Assembly: GCA_951799425.1 (NCBI GenBank)
Contig: OX637397.1
Coordinates: forward strand, 18,738,064-18,802,063
DNA from: Ilex aquifolium
Lineage: Eukaryota > Streptophyta > Magnoliopsida > Aquifoliales > Aquifoliaceae
Length of the DNA stretch: 64,000 nucleotides
Direction of reading: 5' to 3'
The notes under the pieces were generated by a model that worked only from the letters and a program-made list of their open reading frames with translations, was not told where the DNA came from and did no database searches. This document shows, piece after piece, positions 56,367-64,000 of this stretch; positions within the stretch are counted from its first letter, which is position 1, and every line of letters begins with the position of its first letter. The position numbers and the translations under genes are program-made.

Positions 56367-57822
56367 AACTTTTAGCTATATGTTCACCTATCACCAACAG
56401 TAATAGTCATGTAAGATTATTAATCATTCAAGCTAGCAAGACTCCTAATTAATGAAGGTGATTTGTTAGACGTGTACTTGATTTTATAAATTTTCACAAA
56501 GCCTAACACAATCCAAGCATGCTAGGGTGAAAGAGACTTGGTTTAAGGATCAAGTACTAAGAGTAATAACCACTAAGTTTTCTATCCCCTAATTTGACTC
56601 GTAGTAATCGACTTCAACTTTATTTTAATTACGAAAAAGCTACAATCCGAACCAAAGTCTAATTACAAATAACAAAAAAAATAACAAAAGAAAATATGTT
56701 TACTTTTTCTTTTTCCAATGTTTTTGTGTTTTTGGAAAATTAGCATAAAAAAAAATTATGCATAGCAAATGCAACAAACAAGAAAAAATAAAGCAACTAT
56801 AAATGAATCCTAAAAGGATGTCAAACTAGATAGCAAAATTCTATTTGGATTTTTTTTCTAATTTTTTGTATTTTTCAAATAATGAAAAGCAAAGTAAATA
56901 AACAAAGAAAAATATTTACAATCATGAACCTAGAACATGAGATGCAATGCATAAATATTAATCTAGGTTCACACTCTCACTTCACCTCTTCCTTAGGTGA
57001 TTCAACCACTTTGGTAGCCTTAGAGATTTCCAACTTAGTTGAGGTAGTGAGCTTCTCAAGGTCCTCACTCCACACTCATACTTGTTCTCTCGTCCAATCT
57101 CTTAGGTTAGCACGAGCAATGGATGGAGGACTCACTCTCTTCTCTCTGGAAGTCTCTAAGTCAATTTTAACTTTGGGAGTAGGAGGAGTCTTTTTCAACC
57201 TAACTAGTGAGCCTTTAGGCGGTAATGCATTCCTAGGCATCGACTCACTAGACCTGCCCATAAGCTTGGTAAGATTCATGACTTGTTCATTGAAGACTTT
57301 GGATTGAATTGTTAGGTAGATGAGTTTTTTGTTCATGACTTCCCTAGTGTACATGCAAAGTGCACTATAGCGATTGTGTTCTCCTCAAGTGAAACAAACA
57401 AATTGTCTGCCATAGGGTTCCTTAACAACAATCTTCTTTAAGTTTCTACCCTTGTTATCAACTTTAGCTTTTGCATGATTATTGTTCACTCATTTGGGAG
57501 GGGGGGGGTTTGCATTCCTTTTCACAAACACTGTCTTGGAAAAAGTAGTGGTGTTATGCTCAATAGTGTAACCCAAATCTCATTTGTCACTCTCACTCTT
57601 CCCTATAGACAACATTTTCTCAATTTTTTCTAACCCTAGGAAAGTCTTTGAGAGAGTTTTTGTGACTCTTGAAGGTCTCTATCAAATTTTATCAACTCTA
57701 GACTCTTCTTTAACTCAACTAGCCTATGACACTCTCTTTCTAAAAAGTTCATCTTATCCTTCAAGGACTTATTCTCCTCTTCCAGCCCATAAATATGAGC
57801 TTTGGACTTCACTAAGTCCTCA
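56367..57822 (-). pseudogene. RE-2 gag-like region (copia SIRE-like), broken
   Basis: Minus strand from 57822 down: a Lys/Glu/Leu-rich coiled coil, then EKMLSIGKSESDK and LGYTIEHNTTTFSKTVFVK (57620-57530), the signature spacing of plant copia (SIRE-type) gag C-termini. Next is VCFTxGEHNRYSALC (about 57410-57360), a zinc-knuckle-like stretch with the second Cys replaced by a stop. A 92-aa open frame 57354-57076 follows. 56367-56960 is AT-rich and non-coding, matching 37000-37540 of RE-1. The region is cut at 57823 by an LTR. Confidence 0.6.
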
Positions 57823-59750
57823 TGTAAGACCTCGTACCGAATTTATATGGATAATATGATTTTACGAATACTTCTAAAATAATTTCAATGATGATAAGAA
57901 CTTTGAATCATTGTTGAAAGAATTATCATGAAGTTTGAGTTTTGCATGTCTGGACTTTCGGATTAAATTTAGGTTTGGAGAAATTTAAGCTTGATAATGG
58001 TATCTAGGTATATTTCAAAAGGTAGCTAGGTCAAAATAATGTTACTATTGAATCCGGGAGGTCCTGAAACCTTGAGATAGATGTTTGACATGTATCGTGG
58101 TTTGGATGGGTGAGGTGGTACTTTTGGTGTTTCGGGTATTTTATTCTTTAAGAGATCAATAATGATTATTGATTGAGATATTGATGATTCAAGGTGAATC
58201 TAAAATGGTCGAAGATCACTTAAGATTTTTTTATAGATTTGAATTAGAAGAAAAGAAATTTGGAGGTGTTTCGGGGGTTAAATGCATTTTGGAGAGAATT
58301 AGGTATAAAGGAATTTACCACTATATCAATATTTTGGCCATATCTTTTTACCATGATGTCCTATTGAGTTCATTCTTGCGTCATTGGAAAGAATACTTGA
58401 AGCACTACAAAAGTATATATCATTAAAATGTCGCAAACCTCTAACTAGGCCAAAACTATCTTGAAAATTTCAACAGAAAATTGGCTCCGTTCGAACGAAA
58501 AGTAAACATGTGAGATACTTAAATTAGGAACCATTCAAATGGAGCTATACCGGCCAAACGGAAGCTAGAAACTGAAAGTTGGGACCATTCAAATAGAGAT
58601 TTTTTGTCCGAACAGAAACATGATTTTTAGCCTTATATCAGCATTGCACCGCTAGTCTTGAAGAGAAGAAGAGTAGATTAGACTGGATTTTGAAGAGATC
58701 CACGTATAAAGAATCACATAAAACACTATAGGAGCAATCAAGGTAGGGTTTTTTTCTCATTCCTATTCATTGAGGCTAGTGCTAATAACTATATACTTGG
58801 TAAACTCTATCATATATATATGATAGATCTACAACTATTTTGAATTCCTTTAAATTATATGATTTGTTTTCTTAGAAAAATATCTGATTTACATCCAAAT
58901 TGTATGTTTTAATTTGTAAACCCTATATCTTATATACTGTCAAATTGATAATATTGTTTTGGTGATCTAATGCTTGTGTTTATTAAAGCATTCTCTGTTC
59001 TAAAAATTGTAGCACAGTTGTTCATGGTACACATGGATTTTATTAAAATGCATGAATTAGATCTCTTATATGGTGGGATTGATGAACTATGATTTCATTC
59101 AAACCTATATCACAATGTTTATATGTTTTTCTTATCTTGAGGGGTTTGAAGGTTTCCTATCACTCATAGTGGGGTTTGTTCCTTGCGGGGTTCCAAATCA
59201 CTATTCGTTCACTTAGGTTCAAGGTTGAGGGTTTGTATACTACTTCTGAAAATATTTTGGTAAATACTTATGTGCCAGTATATGCATTTCCTAAAACGTT
59301 GTGGCTCTGCGTACAAGAGATATAACTGTTATATTCTGTTGTTTTTTGAATGATTCCACTCGATCTTGAATTTTCTATTTATGTATCGAAACTTGAGATC
59401 GTTATAATGTCACATTTTTTAAAGGTTATATATTATTTTGTTAAACTGAGACCTACCTATTTTCTTTATTTCTAAACCTTCTTTAGGTTTGGAAAAGTTT
59501 CTCTACCAAGCTAGTTTTGCTCACCCCTTAATTAATTTTTTTTTTAATTTTGCCATTAAGAAGGATACACACTTAAGTGAGAATGTAGATCAGAAGGTTA
59601 AAGTGGATCAGGATGTGGATCCGGCTTTTGAAGTTTAGAGATTTATGGGACACACCTGAATATTTTATCTATCTTTTATAGTTTCAGTTGATTTATTTTT
59701 TTATTCATTATTTTATAAAATAAAATTTTGCAAGATTATTGTTGTTATAA
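57823..59750 (+). mobile_element. Family A LTR, plus strand, 3'-truncated
   Basis: Starts TGTAAGACCTCGTACCG. Matches 50106-51155 and 56016-56120 without the viral interruption, and the minus strand of 45620-47546. It contains CGTTCGAACG (58489) and GATCAGGATGTGGATCC (59607). The final 300 bp present in the other copies is missing, replaced by the Tat-like element. Confidence 0.8.
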
Positions 59751-59818
59751 CTGTCTTGTTTTCATCTCAAACAGCCTACGACTTAACAACAACAAGGTAG
59801 ACAAAAGTCAAAAGGCAC

Positions 59819-59985
59819 CCAGACGAGGGGTCTCGCCCTCTCCACCTTGGGCGCTCCTCTTGATGCCGCCCATCGAGGAGTCTCGCCCTCTCCACCTTGG
59901 GCGCCCCCATGACGGTCTCGCCCTCTCCACCTTAGGCGCCCTCATGACGGCCTCGCCCTCTCCACCTTGGTGCCTCCTTCGATGC
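59819..59985. repeat. Tandem repeat of CTCGCCCTCTCCACCTTGGG
   Basis: Four units of GTCTCGCCCTCTCCACCTTG starting near 59829, 59878, 59912 and 59949, each followed by GCGCC and TGAC- or ATGCCGCC-containing spacers. Spacing varies between about 34 and 49 bp. Confidence 0.85.
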
Positions 59986-60167
59986 CGCCTAGACGATGGG
60001 TCTCGCCCCCTCTCACTAAGTGCCCAGGTGCTCAACACCAAGCACCAAATGCCCAGCTCATCAGCGCCCTCCTCATCTACATAGAATGAGTCTCTGCCCT
60101 AGTAGCTATCTCAAGTGATACTCGAAGGTCAGCCTCTAGATGGGCAGCCCTCTCGTGCGCTAGCCTC

Positions 60168-60390
60168 AACTGCTCAGCGGCATCCTCTTGTGCTTGTTGC
60201 TCGAACCCTACCTACTCAGCGGCATCCTCTCGTGCCTGCCGCCCGAGCCCTACTGCTCTGTGGCATCCTCTTGTGCCTGCCACCCGAGCCCTACTTGCTC
60301 CGCGGTATCCTCTCGTGCTTGCCGCTCAAGCCCTAACTGCTTTGCGGCATCCTTTCGTGCCTGCTGCTCAAGCACCAACTGTTCTCAGCA
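60168..60390. repeat. 42-bp tandem repeat, about 5 copies
   Basis: Units contain GCGGCATCCTCTCGTGCCTG followed by CCGCCCGAGCCCTACTGCT. CATCCT blocks lie at 60181, 60223 and 60264, and then continue. The period is close to 14 codons. Confidence 0.88.
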
Positions 60391-61335
60391 GCCCCCAGTG
60401 CCTGCCTCTCTGACATCCCTGGGAGTCACAGACCTCCAAAGTTGTTCCTTGGCCAAAGTCACATTGAAGCATGAACACCGAGCCACTACTAGAAGCAAGG
60501 CAACTAGGTGAAGCTACAATCCCTGTAGAAATCGCACTGGAGTCTCAACTCATGCAGCGGTATAAGGGCTAGCCCTGGTACACATAGGAGTCACAGTTTG
60601 GGAAGGAGTGGGGGCACCACCGGACCTTGCACCTGGCCATTGGACCTTAACCGGGGGCATAAAATCTCGCTCTCTTGGGAGAAGGGGAGACACCACTCTT
60701 GGGAGAGGGGGAAGACACCACCATGAAAGCACAAAGAACCTCCGCCTCCATCATCGCCCTATCAACAGGACGCCTGTAATCAGAGACAAGGTCAGCTAAT
60801 GACCAAGCACCAGAGAGGCGTCGCCCATAGCAAGACTCAAGGCGTTGCCCAAACATAGCAGCGCTCGAGGCCTCTGGCGTCGCCCAAGGCGCCCTGCCAA
60901 CCTCTTGGCGTCACACAAAGAACACCCCATTTCCTCTCCTGCTCGCGCCATCCAAGGTCTTAATACTCGGTCAGCCAACTCGAAAGCGCGACGCCTTCTA
61001 CGCTAGGAGAGTCGCCCAGGCCGCCCATGGAGCCAACACCCGCCTGCCAGGTGCCCGCCTGCCTGACGCCCATCTGTCTGGCGCCCATCTACCTAGCACC
61101 CACCTACCTGGCGCCCTCGCCCAGGACAACTAGGATCTCTCTCTCCTCACCTCTCACGACATCGACGACAGAGCCAAAGCGGTGGATGCCCAACCATGGA
61201 GTTATCAGAAGCTTCGTGATTGAGGGAATAAAGAGACTACCATACGGAGCAAGAAAAACTCCTCCAAAGAAGAAGAACATGCCCTCAACCCCTTCCTCTC
61301 ACAAAAAGTCAGAGGCTTGGAGCATGGAGGACAAA

Positions 61336-62310
61336 TGATGAGTCCGAATTTGACTGGGCCAAGCCCAATCTAGCTAAACCAATAAAGCCCAAAAGAAAGT
61401 CCAAACGGAGCTGAAGCAACCCAAGAGTCCAAGTTCCGCTCGTAAATCAATACGAAGTCAAATGGAGCCGCTCATAAATCAATACAGAGTCAAATGGAGC
61501 CGCTCGTAAATCGATACGAAGGGAATTGGACCCTCTCGTAAATCAATACGGAGTCAAATGGAGCCGCTCGTAAATCAATACGGAGGGAATTGGACCCGCT
61601 CGTAAATCAATACGGAGTCAAATGGAGCTCAAGCCAAAGGCCAACGCCCAGCAAGGATCAAGAGGGCGCCGCCCAAGGGAGGCCACCAAGCCTGGGCGCC
61701 GCCCATAGCCTGGCCCTCCTGGCTTCTCCTCCTTTGACCTCTTGACTCCACTACAAGCCCAAGCCTCCTTTAATTCAAGTCCAAGGTCAAGACTAAGTCC
61801 AAGCTTCTCCTCCTAGTTCAGCTCAGGATCCTCCTTCGACGAAATAGGAGCACGAGGAAAGAATATCGGAATACGGATATCTATTCCTACCTTAACTATG
61901 CTTACCAAAGAGATCTATTCCTACTAAAATTGTACTTACCAAAATAGTGGAAGACCTTTTCCTCACGTCACCGCCTCACCGCCTTACCCTAACTATATAA
62001 TGTAAGCCCTCTCAAGAGTAAGGGCACGCCTCCAATACCTCACATACCTCATTACACATTTTACTCTCTCTCTCTTCCCCAAGCACTGTAATACTCCCGG
62101 AGTTACTCTCTCGGCTACATTGTTCATCAATAAAACACCTCCGGCCACCGCAGCCGTTCCCGAGAGTGGAGTAGGTCACCCGGACCGAACCACTATAAAT
62201 CTTTGTGTTTGCTATTTTTACTGTTCCATCATTGATTGCATGTTTACTGCTCATTAATCACACCTGTTCATATACTTGACTGTTGATCTTGCCCAAGACA
62301 ATTTTGTGCA
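61336..62310 (+). repeat. 3' LTR of the second Tat-like element
   Basis: Starts TGATGAGTCCGAATTTGACT and ends GACAATTTTGTGCA. At 975 bp it is longer than its relatives (579 and 606 bp) because it carries a 32-bp array and extra flanking sequence. TATA-like AACTATATAATGTAAG at 61991; polyadenylation-like AATAAAACACC at 62129. Confidence 0.85.
61436..61627. repeat. 32-bp tandem repeat, exactly 6 copies, inside the LTR
   Basis: Units read CCGCTCGTAAATCAATACGG followed by AGTCAAATGGAG or AGGGAATTGGAC. The two alternating unit types suggest a 64-bp higher-order unit in part of the array. It is absent from the LTRs of the 8673 element. Confidence 0.93.
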
Positions 62311-62325
62311 TCATCAAATGTTAGT

Positions 62326-63964
62326 TGTAACGATCTCAAGTTTACAGAATATAGTAATTCAATAACAGAAGTAAACACTTATGCATCAGAGTAAAAAAAG
62401 AACCATTAAGTAAACACCATCTCAAATATCTCACGTATCTCATGTATGCTAGTTGCTTCTCAAGAATCTATACAACGAACCTACCTCGTTCACCCACCTC
62501 TAACATAAACAATCTCAATCATTCCCTACAAGGCCACATCACAAACTATAAGGGCATGTACCGTCTCAAACAGCATTGATGAATCCATTCCCATGAAAGG
62601 TATATCGTCCCTTAGCCTCAAACCTACATGAACAATAGTGGTTGACCTCTCAAGGAACAACCCCTTACGAGTGTTAAGTAACCATCTCACCCCCACTAAG
62701 ATAGACTAACTTCTAACACTCTATGGTAGCTTTCGAATGCAATCCAAATCCATCACACCCCCAAACCATACAAGAATTAAAAACCAGAACTTCATCAAAA
62801 CTGTTTACTCAACCAATCACGATTTCCATCAAAAGTAATGTATCACCATTTCACAATTCTCAATATATAGTAATAAAGAAATTAAAATATGAAAAATATC
62901 GTATCAAGAAACCTTTACTTTTGCGGTATTCAAAGTCCTAGAGTTTTATCAACTTTCAATTCTTGGAGAGAAAAACATACTCTTGAAAGTAAAACATGGT
63001 TTATTCAAGAATTATGATTTATGAATCAAGAATGAATGACTATCATAAAGAAATCGTGTAACTTTTCCAGAACTATGGTTTTGAAATTCTAGAACTAGTA
63101 AACTTTGTATAAAAACATGTATGTTCTTCAAGAACGATTCATAAGATTTCAAGAAACCAAAACAAGATGTTTTTCTATCAAAATAATAACATCTAAGAGT
63201 AAAAACGTACATAAAAAATATTCTTAGCCTCAATGAAAGAATTCAAGATGGAACCCCATACCTTAATCCGATGTTTTAAAATAGCCCTAGGGTGTTTAAT
63301 CCGTTCCCAACGTGCAAATCCCTCCGACTCTTGCATTTTCTCCTTCTCTTTTCACTCTCTAGAGGTGCCTAGGATTGAAAATTGATGAAATATGGCTAAA
63401 GGAGGTGTCCTTAAATATTTATAGGGTCAGAATCTGAATAGTCATTGCGAGCCTGATCGCTATTAAAAATACACTTGCATTTAAACGGAAGATTGGCGTT
63501 CAAACATAACTTCGAATGTGATTGTTGTTTGAACATTTCTTGCTCCCAGTATCTCAATTTTTGTTAGAGTTTCTATCAGACACCAAAGTACTGTAATCAA
63601 ACTCCGTTCGAACGTGACTTGGCGTTTGAACGTGGACTAGTTTTCTGCCTTAACTTCTAGTGCAGTTTTGACCTACTTAGAAGTCGACTCACGAAATTTT
63701 TGTAAACCACTATTTTGTAGCTCTTGTGATCTAGTTTCTACTGTCCAAATTTCAAATCAATCTAATGTCAAACTAAAAAGTTACACTTAAAATATTAAGA
63801 CAGTGTCTAGTTATTCTCTTCCTAACTTCTCTTTGTGATGACAATAAGATCCAAACTATCTAATATCTTCTAATACAATCAATATAAATTATTCATAATT
63901 TATTATTTATACAAGTAACACATAGAACTTAATATATATAATTATAATTACACAGGGGTTAACA
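62326..63964 (-). repeat. 3' LTR of a minus-strand Ty3/gypsy element (family A)
   Basis: On the minus strand it begins TGTTAACCCCTGTG at 63964. Homologous to 45850-47546 in the same orientation (TTGCTTCTCA(A/G)GAAT, ACCTCGTTC(A/C)CCCA, CACATCACAAAC or CAAATCACAAAC). The part equivalent to 45392-45850 is missing, removed or displaced at the junction with the Tat-like element. Confidence 0.8.
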
Positions 63965-64000
63965 ATCTACCCCTTCCCTAAAAGAAAGTTTTGTTCTCGA
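63965..64000 (-). promoter_or_regulatory. Polypurine tract and start of element body
   Basis: On the minus strand AGGGAAGGGGTAGAT directly precedes the LTR start. TCGAGAACAAAACTTTCTTT upstream of it is the usual end of a gypsy (chromovirus-type) interior. The rest of the element should lie beyond the right edge of the window. Confidence 0.75.

Larger units (their letters stand above)
59770..62310 (+). mobile_element. Second Tat-like element, 5'-truncated
   Basis: Its 3' LTR (61336-62310) is homologous to the LTRs of the 8673-13482 element, and GCATGGAGGACAAA before it matches that element's polypurine tract. The interior is GC-rich and repeat-dominated, with no RNase H or other domain seen. 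There is no 5' LTR. The left border abuts a truncated family A LTR. Confidence 0.8.

Noticed and set aside
57584..57859. Plus-strand frame of 91 codons
   Set aside because: Antisense shadow of the minus-strand gag-like relict and runs into the LTR at 57823.
59728..60511. Plus-strand frames of 118, 73 and 107 codons at the start of the second Tat-like element
   Set aside because: They read through tandem repeats and contain no domain. The first starts inside the neighbouring LTR remnant.

Overview
This is nuclear DNA from a flowering plant, most likely a core eudicot. It is AT-rich, has no operon structure, and carries one intact spliced plant cytochrome P450 gene (CYP72A family, 5 exons, 18066-23631, + strand). 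Most of the rest is layered transposon debris typical of a mid-to-large plant genome: Ty3/gypsy and Ty1/copia LTRs, CACTA elements, Mutator-like foldbacks, tRNA-derived SINEs and one fossil Caulimoviridae-type pararetrovirus. I cannot name the species from sequence alone.

Layout. 1-8.7 kb: AT-rich DNA with tandem duplications, foldbacks and a solo LTR (2164-3536, perfect 5-bp target duplication). 8.67-13.48 kb: a non-autonomous gypsy/Tat-like LTR element with near-identical LTRs, a relict RNase H and three minisatellite arrays. 13.5-17.7 kb: intergenic DNA with a recurring CCATAGAGTGACACC-like motif, a Mutator-like element holding a nested SINE, and GA-rich duplications. 17.8-25.3 kb: the CYP72A promoter (two G-boxes, TATA box), gene, and a CACTA element inserted 26 bp after the stop codon. 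Intron 1 (3.3 kb) carries several transposon remnants. 26-39.9 kb: LTR remnants, and a minus-strand retroelement (RE-1) interrupted by a second CACTA element and a Mutator-type MITE. 41.8-44.8 kb: a BURP-domain pseudogene cut near its 5' end by a solo LTR. 45-57.8 kb: a second copy of the same retroelement type (RE-2), colinear with RE-1, interrupted by a minus-strand LTR and by a plus-strand LTR that itself holds the pararetrovirus (about 51.16-56.01 kb, minus strand). 57.8-64 kb: another plus-strand LTR, a 5'-truncated second copy of the Tat-like element with new tandem repeats, and the 3' LTR plus polypurine tract of a minus-strand gypsy element whose body lies beyond the window.

Functionally, only the P450 looks able to make a normal protein. 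Everything else is dead or non-autonomous, and its value is mostly stratigraphic: the target-site duplications and nesting give a clear order of insertions. I found no convincing multi-gene undescribed system. The best leads are the uncharacterised reading frame downstream of RNase H in the pararetrovirus, the unexplained gene-like exons inside the second CACTA element, the in-frame-sized minisatellites of the Tat-like elements, and the dispersed 15-bp motif at 14-16.4 kb.
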